Positions 50,260 to 60,673 of a DNA stretch of 64,000 bases are shown one piece after another. Both the position numbers and the translations under genes were made by a program. How positions within the stretch are numbered: position 1 is the stretch's first letter; every line of letters begins with the position of its first letter. Under the pieces are notes generated by a model. It saw nothing but the letters and a program-made list of their open reading frames with translations. It had not been told where the DNA came from and did no database searches. The stretch is from NCBI GenBank assembly GCA_017694785.1, contig JADIMK010000010.1:1-64000 (forward strand), given 5' to 3'. The DNA is from Candidatus Cryptobacteroides intestinigallinarum (GTDB lineage: Bacteria; Bacteroidota; Bacteroidia; Bacteroidales; UBA932).

Positions 50260-51351
50260 ATGGACCTCAAGCCGAGACTCCTTGATTTATATATAATCAA
50301 GAAATTCATATTCACATTCTTTATCGCGCTGATCCTCATCATAGGCATCGTGATAATTTTTGACATAAGCGAGAAGATCGATGATTTTGTGAGCAACGAG
50401 GCTCCCCTCAAGGCCATCATCTTTGACTACTATCTCAATTTCATCCCTTATTTCATGAACATGTTCAGTCCTCTGTTCGTGTTTATTACGGTCATCTTCT
50501 TTACTTCGAAGATGGCTGCCAATTCAGAGATCGTAGCCATACTTTCGTGCGGCATAAGCTTCCACAGGATGATGGTGCCATATATTGTGTCGGCTGCATT
50601 CATAGCGCTTTTCTCCCTTGCCCTCAACCTGTTCGTCATACCTCAGTCAAATGCCACGAGAGTGGAGTTCGAAAGCAAATATATCAAAGGACACACCAAG
50701 AAGACAGTCAGGAACATCCATTATCAGATAGCCCCCGGAGAGTTCGTGTATGTGGAGTCGTTCAGTACGTGGAACAATACAGCCTACAGGTTCACTCTGG
50801 AGGAAATACGCGACAACAAGCTGATTTCAAAGCTCTCGGCTGAAACCGCCGTCTGGGACAGCACGGCCGCCTGCTGGAAACTGAAGAAATATTTCATAAG
50901 GGACTATACCTCAGCTCTCGGTGACCAGGTGCGCAGCGGAGCAGAGCTTGATACCGTCATAGATCTCAGCGTCAAGGACCTTTATATACAGAAAGGCGAG
51001 GTGGAGACACTTTCCTATAAGAAACTCAACGAGATGATCGATATCCAGAAGATGAGGGGGGATGCCAATGTCAAGGTGGCTCTTATAGAAAAGCATACAA
51101 GGTTTGCCCTTCCGTTCTCAGCGTTCATCCTCACCATCATGGGCGTAGCCCTTTCTTCCAAGAAAAGGAGGGGAGGCATCGGCTGGAACATCGGTATCGG
51201 TATCGCCCTGAGCTTCTCATATATCCTTTTCCTGAGATTCAGCCAGATGTTCGTCTATACTGATTTCCTCCCGCCTGGAATAGCCCTGTGGGTGCCTAAT
51301 ATCCTTTTCGCTTTCGTCGCAGGATTCCTGTATAAGATAGCTCCTAAGTAG
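50260..51351 (+). CDS. LptF/LptG (YjgP/YjgQ) family LPS export permease
   Basis: LDLYIIKKFIFTFFIALILIIGIVIIFDISEKIDDF...FSPLFVFITVIFFTSKMAANSEIVAILSCGISFHRMMVPYI; follows tgt. Confidence 0.92.
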   Translation: MDLKPRLLDLYIIKKFIFTFFIALILIIGIVIIFDISEKIDDFVSNEAPLKAIIFDYYLNFIPYFMNMFSPLFVFITVIFFTSKMAANSEIVAILSCGISFHRMMVPYIVSAAFIALFSLALNLFVIPQSNATRVEFESKYIKGHTKKTVRNIHYQIAPGEFVYVESFSTWNNTAYRFTLEEIRDNKLISKLSAETAVWDSTAACWKLKKYFIRDYTSALGDQVRSGAELDTVIDLSVKDLYIQKGEVETLSYKKLNEMIDIQKMRGDANVKVALIEKHTRFALPFSAFILTIMGVALSSKKRRGGIGWNIGIGIALSFSYILFLRFSQMFVYTDFLPPGIALWVPNILFAFVAGFLYKIAPK

Positions 51352-51414
51352 CATCCGGACAGTACGTCAGTCAGATCTTGAGGGGCAGAGTCGCATTTAT
51401 TTTCTGAAACGAGA

Positions 51415-52287
51415 ATGGAAGTTGAAATCACAGATGTACAGATCGATGTCATTGCAGGCATAGCATATTCGCAGGTCTTTACGGCAAGGAGCTGCCGTCC
51501 GTTGAGGATGACGGTGATGATTCCCCGGACAGGAGTGCCCAAGCCTGCCGTGGTCTATTTCCCTGGAGGGGGATTCGTGACATGTGATTATGAAAAGTTT
51601 GTCCAGATGCGTTTGGCACTGGCGAAGGCTGGATTTGTCGTAGCTGCCGCTGAATACAGGACTGTGCCGGACAAGTATCCGGCTCCTGTCATAGACGGGA
51701 AGGCTGCTGTCCGTTTCCTCAGGGCACATGCATCTCTTCTGGAGATAGATCCTGCGCGTATTGGAGTCCTCGGGGATTCATCCGGAGGGTATCTGGCACA
51801 GATGATTGCCGTGACCGGTGGAGATCCTGGTCTTGAAAAGGGCGAAAATCTCGGCTTTTCTTCCGAGGTGCAGGCGGCCGCTACTCTTTATGGAATAAGC
51901 GACCTCCGTAGCATCGGGGAAGGGTATCCTGATGAAATACAGAAAGTCCATGCGTCTCCGGCTGTGACTGAGGCTCTTATGCTTCATGGTCCTGCTTTCG
52001 GCAGTTTTCCCGGTGCCGGCATATTGTCTGATCCTGCAAAAGCTCTTGAGGCGAGTCCTCTTGGCCATATCCGGGAGAATCTCCCTCCGTTTCTCATAAT
52101 GCACGGCACAGTTGACACTCTTGTGTCTCCGAAGCAAAGCTCCAGGCTCTACGAGGCATTGTCTGAGAAAGGCAATGATGTCTCTTACGTCACTGTTGAG
52201 GGCGCCGGACATGGAGATCTTTTCTGGTATCAGCCGCAGCTCATAGAGACAGTAACAGGCTGGTTCAGGACAATTATGTTCCGCTGA
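51415..52287 (+). CDS. Alpha/beta hydrolase (HSL/acetyl-esterase-like)
   Basis: VVYFPGGGFVTCDYEKF, AAEYRTVPDKYPAPVID, GVLGDSSGGYLAQM (GDSSGG nucleophile), HGTVDTLVSPKQS. Confidence 0.9.
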   Translation: MEVEITDVQIDVIAGIAYSQVFTARSCRPLRMTVMIPRTGVPKPAVVYFPGGGFVTCDYEKFVQMRLALAKAGFVVAAAEYRTVPDKYPAPVIDGKAAVRFLRAHASLLEIDPARIGVLGDSSGGYLAQMIAVTGGDPGLEKGENLGFSSEVQAAATLYGISDLRSIGEGYPDEIQKVHASPAVTEALMLHGPAFGSFPGAGILSDPAKALEASPLGHIRENLPPFLIMHGTVDTLVSPKQSSRLYEALSEKGNDVSYVTVEGAGHGDLFWYQPQLIETVTGWFRTIMFR

Positions 52288-52380
52288 GGCGTCTTCGATA
52301 TAGCAGTCCGCAGTATTGTACCATCGGTATTGTCCAGACTTCTGCCGTCTGTCACGAAGTCATCATTTTGACGTCTACTG

Positions 52381-53409
52381 TCAGTCAACGAAGACACACC
52401 AGCCGAACGGATCTTCTGTCTCGCCGAACTGTATGCCGGTGATGAAGTTGTAGAGCCTGAGGCTCTTCGGTCCGCACTCTTTCGGATAAGTGTATGAAGT
52501 GATTTCGTCAGACTCAAGGAACGGCTTGTCATCTACCTGATATACAGGAGTTATGACTACTGCAGTACCGCATTCTCCGACTTCGTCGAAAGTACTGAGT
52601 TCGCTGACTTCAACCTGTCTTCTCTCGACTTCCATTCCAAGATGCCTTGCTGCTGCCTCAAGTGATTTGTTGGTGATTGATGGCAGGATGGAATCCGACT
52701 TAGGGGTGATGTAGGTGTTGCCTTTGATTGCGAAGAAGTTGGATGAACCGAACTCATCGATATATTTCTTTCTTGCAGGATCAAGGTAGAGGACTGCCTT
52801 GTAGCCCTGCTGATGAGCCATGTTGTATGAGCAGAGGGAAGCTGCATAGTTGCCTCCGAGCTTGTAGCAGCCGCATCCGTTTGGCGCAGCTCTGTCGTAG
52901 TTTCTTGCGATGACGACTTTTATGGCTTCAAGATTGCCTCCGTTGTATGCTCCTACAGGAGAACAGAGCATCATGAAGAGACAGTCTTTGGAAGAATTCA
53001 CGCCAAGTTGAGGGTTGACTCCTATCAGGGTCGGTCTCAGGTACAGCGATGCATGTGTGCCGTATGGCGGCAGGAAATCCAGATTTTCCTTTACCGAACG
53101 GATGCACATTTCGATGAAAAGCTCTGTCGAAGGCGCTGCGATGCCCAGGAATTTTGCAGATCTCTGGAGTCTCGCTGCATTCTCGTCAGGTCTGAAGAGG
53201 CGTATGCGGCCATCTTTCCCACGGAAGGCTTTCAGTCCTTCAAAGCATTCGATGCTGTAATGGAGAGCTCCTGCAAATGAACTTAACCTGATGTCGTCAT
53301 CAGTGTGGCTTTCTACTTCGCCCCATTTCCCGTCCTTGTAGCTGCAGGTCAGGATCGTGTTGGTCTTCGTGTAGGAAAATGTCAGTTTTGTCCAGTCTAC
53401 GTTAGCCAT
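52381..53409 (-). CDS. ilvE: Branched-chain amino acid aminotransferase
   Basis: ALHYSIECFEGLKAFRGKDGRIRLFRPDENAARLQRSA, GGNYAASL, ECGTAVVITPV. Confidence 0.95.
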   Translation of the reverse strand: MANVDWTKLTFSYTKTNTILTCSYKDGKWGEVESHTDDDIRLSSFAGALHYSIECFEGLKAFRGKDGRIRLFRPDENAARLQRSAKFLGIAAPSTELFIEMCIRSVKENLDFLPPYGTHASLYLRPTLIGVNPQLGVNSSKDCLFMMLCSPVGAYNGGNLEAIKVVIARNYDRAAPNGCGCYKLGGNYAASLCSYNMAHQQGYKAVLYLDPARKKYIDEFGSSNFFAIKGNTYITPKSDSILPSITNKSLEAAARHLGMEVERRQVEVSELSTFDEVGECGTAVVITPVYQVDDKPFLESDEITSYTYPKECGPKSLRLYNFITGIQFGETEDPFGWCVFVD

Positions 53410-53420
53410 TGTTAACCTCC

Positions 53421-54680
53421 TTAAATCAATATTTCAAAAAGTTTGTTGTTTTCGTTGATGTATTCATAGGCGATGTTGTGCTCATCCATACGTCTGATGA
53501 GAGCCTCATAGTCTTTTTTAGATGCAACCTCTATGCCTATCAGGGCCGGTCCTTCCTCTTTGTTCGTCTTTTTTATGTACTGGATGTAGACCAGGTCGTC
53601 AGTCGGGCCTATGACATCTCTGACGAATGACAGTATGGCACCTGATTTCTGCGGGAATTTTACGATGAAGTAGTGCTTCAGCCCTTCATAGAGCAGCGAT
53701 TTCTCGCGTATTTCTTCCATTCTGGTGATATCGTTGTTGCTTCCGCTCACGATGCAGCCTACTTTCTTGCCTTTGATCTTGTCTGCATAGAATCTGAGAG
53801 CTGCGGTAGAGAGTGCTCCTGCGGGCTCCACTACTATGGCGCTCTTGTTGTACATCTCGATGATCATGGTGCAGACTGCGCCTTCCGGCACAGCGACAAT
53901 ATCGTCAAGCACCTGCCTGCACACCTCGTAGGTGTATTCACCGGCTTTCTTTACAGCTGCTCCGTCGACGAATTTATCTATGTGGTCAAGGTCTACTATA
54001 TGGCCTTGCTCTATGGCTGTCTTCATGCAGGCCGCTCCGGCAGGCTCAACTCCGATGAGCTTGACTCCAGGCCATATCTGACGGAGATATCCGCCTACTC
54101 CTGCTGCAAGTCCACCGCCTCCGATAGGGATGAACACATAGTCCAGCGGTTCACTGCACTGACGGGCAAGCTCGAGACCGATCGTGCCCTGTCCTTCAAT
54201 GATCTTCGGGTCATCGAAAGGAGGGATGAATGTCTTTCCGCTCTTGCGTGCATATTCAATGGCGGCATTGTTGGCAGCATCGAAGGTGTCGCCGGTAAGT
54301 ACGATGTCGATGTGGTCCTTGCCGAACATCTTGACCTGTTCGATCTTCTGCTTAGGTGTGGTTGTCGGCATGTATATCGAACCCATTATCTGCAGTTTGT
54401 TGCAGGAGAATGCCACACCCTGGGCGTGGTTGCCGGCACTTGCGCAGACAATCCCGTTCCTGAGCACATCAGGAGAGATGGACCTGATCTTGTTGTATGC
54501 TCCTCTGATCTTGTATGACCGTACTATCTGGAGGTCTTCGCGTTTCAGGTAGACGTCTGCTCCGTATTTTTCTGAAAGATGATTGTTTTTCATCAGCGGG
54601 GTAGGCTGTATTATTTCCCCGAGGACCTTGGCCGCCTTCTCAATATTTTCAACGGCCGGAAAATACTTTATCTCAGACAT
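53421..54680 (-). CDS. ilvA: Threonine ammonia-lyase
   Basis: YLKREDLQIVRSYKIRGAYNKI (PLP Lys), ASAGNHAQGVAFS, PIGGGGLAAGVGGYL, SGSNNDITRMEEI, C-terminal ACT-like region. Confidence 0.94.
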   Translation of the reverse strand: MSEIKYFPAVENIEKAAKVLGEIIQPTPLMKNNHLSEKYGADVYLKREDLQIVRSYKIRGAYNKIRSISPDVLRNGIVCASAGNHAQGVAFSCNKLQIMGSIYMPTTTPKQKIEQVKMFGKDHIDIVLTGDTFDAANNAAIEYARKSGKTFIPPFDDPKIIEGQGTIGLELARQCSEPLDYVFIPIGGGGLAAGVGGYLRQIWPGVKLIGVEPAGAACMKTAIEQGHIVDLDHIDKFVDGAAVKKAGEYTYEVCRQVLDDIVAVPEGAVCTMIIEMYNKSAIVVEPAGALSTAALRFYADKIKGKKVGCIVSGSNNDITRMEEIREKSLLYEGLKHYFIVKFPQKSGAILSFVRDVIGPTDDLVYIQYIKKTNKEEGPALIGIEVASKKDYEALIRRMDEHNIAYEYINENNKLFEILI

Positions 54681-54781
54681 TTCTTATGTTTTTATCGCAA
54701 ATTTCCAATTTTTATGCAAAAATATGACTTGATAGAGGATTTTCCTAATGAATTGAATTATTTTTTGCCGTTTTTGCTGTC

Positions 54782-55468
54782 TCAGTCAAGTATTATCACC
54801 GCAATTGACCTGTGGCTGAACACAAGCTTCACAGTGTCTGATGAGGCCCTGTTGAGTGTGGCTTTCCATAGGTTGTCGAATACCACATTGTCCAGAGGCC
54901 AGACAAGGCCTTCTGAATGTATCTTCAGGCTATTGTCAGGAGTTATCACAGATACTTTCCTGCCTTCCCCGCACATGAATTCAATTGTGTCTGTAACTGG
55001 AAATGCCGTATCATAATCCGAAACCATATCGATGGACAGCCCCATTGCTTCAAGGTCGAAGGTCCTGGCATATTCCATCAGCAGGGAGACATTGCCGATT
55101 GTATGGTCCACACTCTTGCCGGTGCCGCCGATTATATGGATTTCAGAAATGTCCTTGAAATGGCTGACGGCGTAGTTGAAGGCCTTGGTCTGGTCATTTA
55201 TCTCCTGGTCTTCCACATGGACTATGATGTCGGAGTATTTCTCTTTCTTCTTTTCCGAGATGGAGTCGAGGTCACCTATCACTATGTCCGGAAATCTCAT
55301 CTTGCCTCCGGATTCCTCGGAAATCCTCAGATATCTGTCAAAGGCACCGTCGCAGCAGATTATGTAGTCCGCATTTTCTACGAATGACCTTGGATATGGC
55401 TTGCGGGGAAATTCACCGTTGCCGATTATGACAGCACTCTTTCCCATTTTACTTAGATTATCTTCCAT
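54782..55468 (-). CDS. thiN: Thiamine pyrophosphokinase
   Basis: AVIIGNGEFP, ADYIICCDGAFDRYL, PDIVIGDLDSIS, NDQTKAFNYAV, IIGGTGKSVDHTIGNVSLL. May start at the internal MGKSAVIIG. Confidence 0.9.
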   Translation of the reverse strand: MEDNLSKMGKSAVIIGNGEFPRKPYPRSFVENADYIICCDGAFDRYLRISEESGGKMRFPDIVIGDLDSISEKKKEKYSDIIVHVEDQEINDQTKAFNYAVSHFKDISEIHIIGGTGKSVDHTIGNVSLLMEYARTFDLEAMGLSIDMVSDYDTAFPVTDTIEFMCGEGRKVSVITPDNSLKIHSEGLVWPLDNVVFDNLWKATLNRASSDTVKLVFSHRSIAVIILD

Positions 55469-57903
55469 GACTCAGGCTCCCTGAAGCCTGCAAGGAAATC
55501 CTTGACATCCATTCTCTTCTTGCCTGACATCTGGAGCTGTGTGAGAGCTATGGCACCGTCCGCTGTCGTCACTGCAAGCCTTGCCTTCCCGTCGGAAAGG
55601 ATGGTGCCCGGTGCCGGAAGTGCTGCGGTCTTTGCTCCTGGATCCTCTTCTCCTGGCAATGCTGCCAGGGCCAGAGCATCTTCAGCCGAGAGCTTTTCAC
55701 TCTCATATATCTTTATCTGGGATGTCTTGCCGTCCTTTTCAATGTCCATGTAGGCTCCTGGATATGGTGAAAGTCCGCGTATGAGATTGTACACATCCTT
55801 TGTCTTCCTGTTCCAGTCGATCTTGCAGAGCTCCTTGGTGATCTTAGGTGCCGGCTTCAGCACTTCATCGCCCTGGATGAAGCTCTTCTGCATACGCAGC
55901 TCGACGTTGCCTTCTATGATGGTCTCCACTGTCTGCACCACTACCTTTGCACCGAGCTCCATGAGCTTGTCGTGGAGGGTGCCGGCTGTGTCGGTGTCGG
56001 TGATGCGGCACTGCTCCCTGAAGATTATGTGGCCTGTGTCCATGCCGTCATCTATCATGAATGTGGTGACTCCGGACATGTGTTCTCCGTTGATGATGGC
56101 CCAGTTGATAGGGGCGGCACCCCTGTACTGAGGCAGGAGGGCGGCATGCAGGTTGAATGTGCCCAGGCGCGGTATCTCCCAGACTACCTTAGGAAGTATC
56201 CTGAACGCCACTACCACGAAGAGATCCGGCTTCCATGCCTTGAGAGCCTCGAGGAATTCAGGATCCTTGAGCGAAAGCGGCTGCAGTACCGGAAGCCCGT
56301 GCTCTACGGCATATTTCTTTACCGCACTCTCATTGACTTTAAGTCCTCTGCCGCTCGCCTTGTCTGCTACTGTGACGACTCCGACGACATGATAGCCCTG
56401 CCTTATGAGTTCGTCAAGCGGTGCTACCGCAAATTCCGGTGTACCCATGTACACTATGCGTGTCCTCCTTATGCTTCCCATTATTTTCATCTTTGCTTTC
56501 TTGAACCAGGTCTTCATGCTGTCCGTACTGAATATTGACGAGTCATTTATCGCCTTCCATGTGAGGAAGATGCCTATCGGGAACAGTACATATGACGATA
56601 TGAAGACTCCTGCTGCTGCAGATATCGCCCCATCGTTGGCCAGCTTGGTCCCCGATATGTCGATGACCCAGTAGACCACGAAGAACAGGACCGATATTAT
56701 GGCCGGGGTGCCGAGTCCTCCTTTCCTTATCAGAGCACCCAGCGGTGCCCCGATGAAGAAGAATATGAAGCAGGCTATGGCAACTGCGAATTTCTTCAGC
56801 TGTTCGACATCTATCAGTCTGAGGGTGTATGTGTAGTAGTATACTTCCCGGCCGAATGTGGTAAGTTGGGATATGTATTCATTGGTGTTCGAAAGAGCCT
56901 TCTCGTAGCCGCGTATCTCCTTGTCCAGATCGTCCCATTCTCCGGCACCCTCGAATTCAAAAGGTACCTTGATGTCAGTCTTGAGCGATGTGTCAAGCTG
57001 TCTGCTGTAAGACAGTGTGCCGCTGCGTATGAGTTTCTCAAACTGCTCTTTCCTTGCATCCAGGGTTATGCCTCCGATGGAGTCCTTCCCGTGTCTGAGC
57101 TGATGCAGGTTCATTGACTTGACCTGGTCTCCGAATCTGTCATCCTCCGATTTCTGGAAGGCATAGTTCTCAAGCGGGATCACAAGTTCCTGGCGGGTAA
57201 ATTCGGATTTCTGCAGTTGGAGTGTCGTGTCCCTGAACTTCCTTGTGTTGGTCTCTTCGTAGTTGGCTCCGTTGAAAAGGGTGAAGGTCAGGTAGCTCTT
57301 GTCCTTGGACATGTTCATGATGGCCGAGTCGGCGAGAGTCAGGCTGGTGTTGCCTCTTTTGTCCTTGTGCCCGTACACCATCACGTCATGCATCATCCCG
57401 CTTTCTTCATCCCGTGTGTTGATCCTGAGGGTGTAGCCTTCGATTCCGTCATAGAAAGTACCGGTAGGTATCTTTATCTCTTCCTTGGTCTTGCCTATGT
57501 CGTCACGCAGCGTGTAGATCTTGTTGTATGCGACAGGTACAAGGTCATTGGTCGCGAAGAATGTGCCAACGCTTATGATGAAAGATGTTATGATGAGCGG
57601 TGCAAGTACCCTGCTCAGGGAGATGCCTGCCGCCTTGATGGCAAGCAGCTCGTTGTTTTCTCCCATCGTCCCCAGGGTCATCATTGAGGAAAGCAATGTG
57701 GCAAGAGGCAGGGACAGAGGCAGCAGGGTGGCGCAGCCCCATCCGAGGAATTCAAGTATGACCTTGAGACTCAATCCTTTGCCTACGAGTTCATCAATAT
57801 ATAGCCAAAGGAACTGCATCATGAGGATGAAGATGACGACAAAGAGGATCGCGAAAAACGGTCCTATGAATGATTTCAATATGAAAACGTCGAGCTTCTT
57901 CAT
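55453..57903 (-). CDS. Fused LptF/LptG-family permease (N-terminal ~471 aa) and methionyl-tRNA formyltransferase (C-terminal ~345 aa)
   Basis: Single uninterrupted ORF. N-terminal MKKLDVFILKSFIGPFFAILFVVIFILMMQFLWLYIDELVGKGLSL...GENNELLAIKAAGISLSRVL is YjgP/YjgQ. C-terminal IRRTRIVYMGTPEFAVAPLDELI...NLHAALLPQYRGAAPINWAIINGE...DDGMDTGHI...CKIDWNRKTKDVYNLIRGLSPYPGAY is Fmt. Junction about 56460-56520. Confidence 0.9.
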   Translation of the reverse strand: MKKLDVFILKSFIGPFFAILFVVIFILMMQFLWLYIDELVGKGLSLKVILEFLGWGCATLLPLSLPLATLLSSMMTLGTMGENNELLAIKAAGISLSRVLAPLIITSFIISVGTFFATNDLVPVAYNKIYTLRDDIGKTKEEIKIPTGTFYDGIEGYTLRINTRDEESGMMHDVMVYGHKDKRGNTSLTLADSAIMNMSKDKSYLTFTLFNGANYEETNTRKFRDTTLQLQKSEFTRQELVIPLENYAFQKSEDDRFGDQVKSMNLHQLRHGKDSIGGITLDARKEQFEKLIRSGTLSYSRQLDTSLKTDIKVPFEFEGAGEWDDLDKEIRGYEKALSNTNEYISQLTTFGREVYYYTYTLRLIDVEQLKKFAVAIACFIFFFIGAPLGALIRKGGLGTPAIISVLFFVVYWVIDISGTKLANDGAISAAAGVFISSYVLFPIGIFLTWKAINDSSIFSTDSMKTWFKKAKMKIMGSIRRTRIVYMGTPEFAVAPLDELIRQGYHVVGVVTVADKASGRGLKVNESAVKKYAVEHGLPVLQPLSLKDPEFLEALKAWKPDLFVVVAFRILPKVVWEIPRLGTFNLHAALLPQYRGAAPINWAIINGEHMSGVTTFMIDDGMDTGHIIFREQCRITDTDTAGTLHDKLMELGAKVVVQTVETIIEGNVELRMQKSFIQGDEVLKPAPKITKELCKIDWNRKTKDVYNLIRGLSPYPGAYMDIEKDGKTSQIKIYESEKLSAEDALALAALPGEEDPGAKTAALPAPGTILSDGKARLAVTTADGAIALTQLQMSGKKRMDVKDFLAGFREPESWKII

Positions 57904-57971
57904 CCTCAGCAGTCATTGTTTGTCGGCATCCGGCTGTCCGGTGCCGGTCTTGATATTGCAGATGGTCCTGC

Positions 57972-60596
57972 TTATCTTGTGGCCAGTTCGATCATCGTGT
58001 TGAGAGCCTCCTGCAGTCCGTCAGTGTTCTTTCCTCCTGCAGTGGCAAGGCCAGGCTGTCCGCCTCCTCCTCCGAGGATGGCTTTGGCAGCTTCTCTGAT
58101 GTCCTTGGCTGCATTGTGTCCTGCCTCTACAAGGTCAGGTGAATACATCAGGAGCAGCTGCGGCTTGCCCTGGTATTCAAATGCACCTGCTACAACCATA
58201 TCTGTAGTCTCCTTCTGGAGAAGAAGTGCTGCGTTCTTGAGTACGGAAGGGTCTATCGGACTGCTGAAAGAAATGACTTTGACGCCATTGATCTCACGGC
58301 TGTTGCTTATGAGAGTATTCTTGAGGGCAATGGTCTTTTCCTTGATCACAGCTTCCATCTCTTTCTTGAAATGGTCGTTCTCCTCGATGAGTTTCCTGAT
58401 TGAAAGAGCGAGGTCCGGCGCATTGTTGAAGAGGGCCTTGGCTGATCTGAGCATTGATTCCATGGCATCAACGACATTCTCAGCATCTTCACCTGTGGTA
58501 GCCTCGATTCTTCTGATTCCGGCTGCTATGGCGCTCTCTGAAACTATCTTGAAGAAGCCGATCTGGCCGGTGGCAGCTGCATGTGTACCTCCGCAGAGTT
58601 CGACGGAGTCTCCGAACTTAACTATCCTCACCCTGTCTCCGTATTTTTCTCCGAAGAGAGCCATCGCTCCCATCTCCTTCGCCTGGTCAATGGTCGCGTA
58701 CCTGTTCTCTTCAAGCGGACTGTTGAGCCTTATGAGCTCGTTGACACGTTTCTCGACCTTCTCTATCTGTTCGTCTGTCATCTTCTCGAAGTGTGAGAAG
58801 TCGAAGCGGAAATATGAAGGAGCGACATAAGAACCTTTCTGCTCCACATGTGTGCCGAGGATTTCCCTGAGGGCCTGATGGAGAAGATGTGTCGCCGTGT
58901 GGTTTGCTGTGATCCTCAGTCTTCTTGCGGCATCAACATGGAGGGTGAACTCTCCGCTGCAGTCTGAAGGTATGCGTTCAGCGATATGGATGGTAAGGTT
59001 GTTTTCCTTTATGGTGTTGAGTATCTCTATCTTTTCACCTGACTCTGACATGATCCAGCCTGTATCTCCGACCTGTCCTCCCATCTCGGCGTAGAACGGA
59101 GTCTTGTCGAATACCAGCTGGTACATCACCTTGTTCTTGGCCTTGACAGTGCGATGGCGGACAAGTGATGCACCGCTGATCTCGGTGAAGTCGTAGCCTA
59201 CGAACTCGACATTGTCGCAATGGTGGAATTCTACCCAGTCACCTGATTCGAGGGCAGTGGCGTTCCTTGCCCTCTCCTTCTGCTTCTGGAGCTCTTTCTC
59301 GAAATTCTCCAGGTCGATGGTGAAGCCGTTCTCTGATGCTATCAGCTCACTCAGGTCGATAGGGAAGCCGTATGTGTCATAGAGCACGAAGGCGTCTTCT
59401 CCGCTTATCACCTTTGTGTCCTTTGATTTCTCCATTATTGAGTCCATGAGCCTTATGCCTCTGTCGAGGGTACGGAGAAATGCCATCTCCTCCTCCCTGA
59501 TGACTTTCTCAATGAGGCTTTGCTGGCTCGCGATTTCAGGATATGATGAGCCCATGTCGTCGACAAGCTGGCCGACAAGCCTGCAGAGGAACGGTTCGTT
59601 GAATCCGAGGAATGTATGTCCGTATCTGACTGCCCTGCGGAGGATTCTTCTGATGACATATCCTGCCTTCACATTTGAAGGAAGCTGTCCGTCAGCTATC
59701 GAGAAGCTGATGGCCCTGATGTGGTCGGCGATTACCCTCATCGCCACTTCTGTCTTTTCAGACTCATGGTATGAGTGTCCGGAAAGCTCTTCGATCTTGT
59801 GGATCATGCCGGTGAACACGTCTGTGTCATAGTTGCTCGTCTTGCCCTGGAGAGCCATGCAGAGCCTTTCGAATCCCATTCCGGTATCTACGTTCTTGTT
59901 CGGAAGCGGCTCAAGATGTCCGTCAGCCTTGCGGTTGAACTGCATGAACACCAGATTCCATATCTCAATGACGAGATGGTGCCCTTTGTTGACAAGTTCG
60001 CGTCCCGGAAGGGCAGCCCTTTCTTCGTCGCTCCTGAGGTCGATGTGGATCTCGCTGCACGGACCGCATGGACCTGTATCTCCCATTTCCCAGAAGTTGT
60101 CGTGCTTGTCTCCGAGCAGGATCCTGTCTTCAGGCAGATATTTCTTCCATTCTTCGAAGGCTTCTGTATCCATTTCGGTGTGGTCTCCGTCATTTCCCTT
60201 GAAGACTGTGGCATAAAGCCTGTCCTTGTCTATCTTGTAGACTTCCGTGAGAAGCTCCCATGCCCATGCGATCACCTCTTTCTTGAAATAGTCGCCGAAG
60301 CTCCAGTTGCCGAGCATCTCGAACATCGTATGGTGGTATGAATCGTGCCCGACTTCTTCAAGGTCGTTGTGCTTGCCGCTGACCCTCAGACATTTCTGGC
60401 TGTCGGTGACCCTTTTGTACTTAGGGATACTGTTGCCTAGGAACCAGTCCTTGAACTGGTTCATGCCTGCGTTGGTAAACATGAGTGTCGGGTCGTTCTT
60501 TACTACCATAGGTGCAGAAGGGACTATGACATGTCCCTTTGATGCGAAAAAGTCCAGGAAAGCCTGTCTTATTTCTTTGGAAGTCATATTGTTCAT
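57972..60596 (-). CDS. alaS: Alanyl-tRNA synthetase
   Basis: [79 protein letters not shown]. Confidence 0.98.
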   Translation of the reverse strand: MNNMTSKEIRQAFLDFFASKGHVIVPSAPMVVKNDPTLMFTNAGMNQFKDWFLGNSIPKYKRVTDSQKCLRVSGKHNDLEEVGHDSYHHTMFEMLGNWSFGDYFKKEVIAWAWELLTEVYKIDKDRLYATVFKGNDGDHTEMDTEAFEEWKKYLPEDRILLGDKHDNFWEMGDTGPCGPCSEIHIDLRSDEERAALPGRELVNKGHHLVIEIWNLVFMQFNRKADGHLEPLPNKNVDTGMGFERLCMALQGKTSNYDTDVFTGMIHKIEELSGHSYHESEKTEVAMRVIADHIRAISFSIADGQLPSNVKAGYVIRRILRRAVRYGHTFLGFNEPFLCRLVGQLVDDMGSSYPEIASQQSLIEKVIREEEMAFLRTLDRGIRLMDSIMEKSKDTKVISGEDAFVLYDTYGFPIDLSELIASENGFTIDLENFEKELQKQKERARNATALESGDWVEFHHCDNVEFVGYDFTEISGASLVRHRTVKAKNKVMYQLVFDKTPFYAEMGGQVGDTGWIMSESGEKIEILNTIKENNLTIHIAERIPSDCSGEFTLHVDAARRLRITANHTATHLLHQALREILGTHVEQKGSYVAPSYFRFDFSHFEKMTDEQIEKVEKRVNELIRLNSPLEENRYATIDQAKEMGAMALFGEKYGDRVRIVKFGDSVELCGGTHAAATGQIGFFKIVSESAIAAGIRRIEATTGEDAENVVDAMESMLRSAKALFNNAPDLALSIRKLIEENDHFKKEMEAVIKEKTIALKNTLISNSREINGVKVISFSSPIDPSVLKNAALLLQKETTDMVVAGAFEYQGKPQLLLMYSPDLVEAGHNAAKDIREAAKAILGGGGGQPGLATAGGKNTDGLQEALNTMIELATR

Positions 60597-60630
60597 TATG
60601 TTTTTTCTGTTTTATCCAACAAATAACCTG

Positions 60631-60638
60631 CAAAATTA
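60631..60638 (-). promoter_or_regulatory. Candidate -7 promoter element (TAATTTTG) for alaS
   Basis: Minus strand TAATTTTGCAGG, 35 nt upstream of the alaS ATG. Confidence 0.4.
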
Positions 60639-60661
60639 TAACTTTTTTGGAAATAATGGAC

Positions 60662-60669
60662 TATATTTG
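60662..60669 (+). promoter_or_regulatory. Candidate -7 promoter element (TATATTTG) for the M23 peptidase operon
   Basis: gacTATATTTGcg, identical 13-mer to the box at 1088-1100; only 4 nt before the ATG at 60674. Confidence 0.45.
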
Positions 60670-60673
60670 CGAC

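Noticed and set aside
53673-54518. 281-aa plus-strand ORF
   Set aside because: Antisense to ilvA, which has clear conserved motifs; no recognisable protein features.
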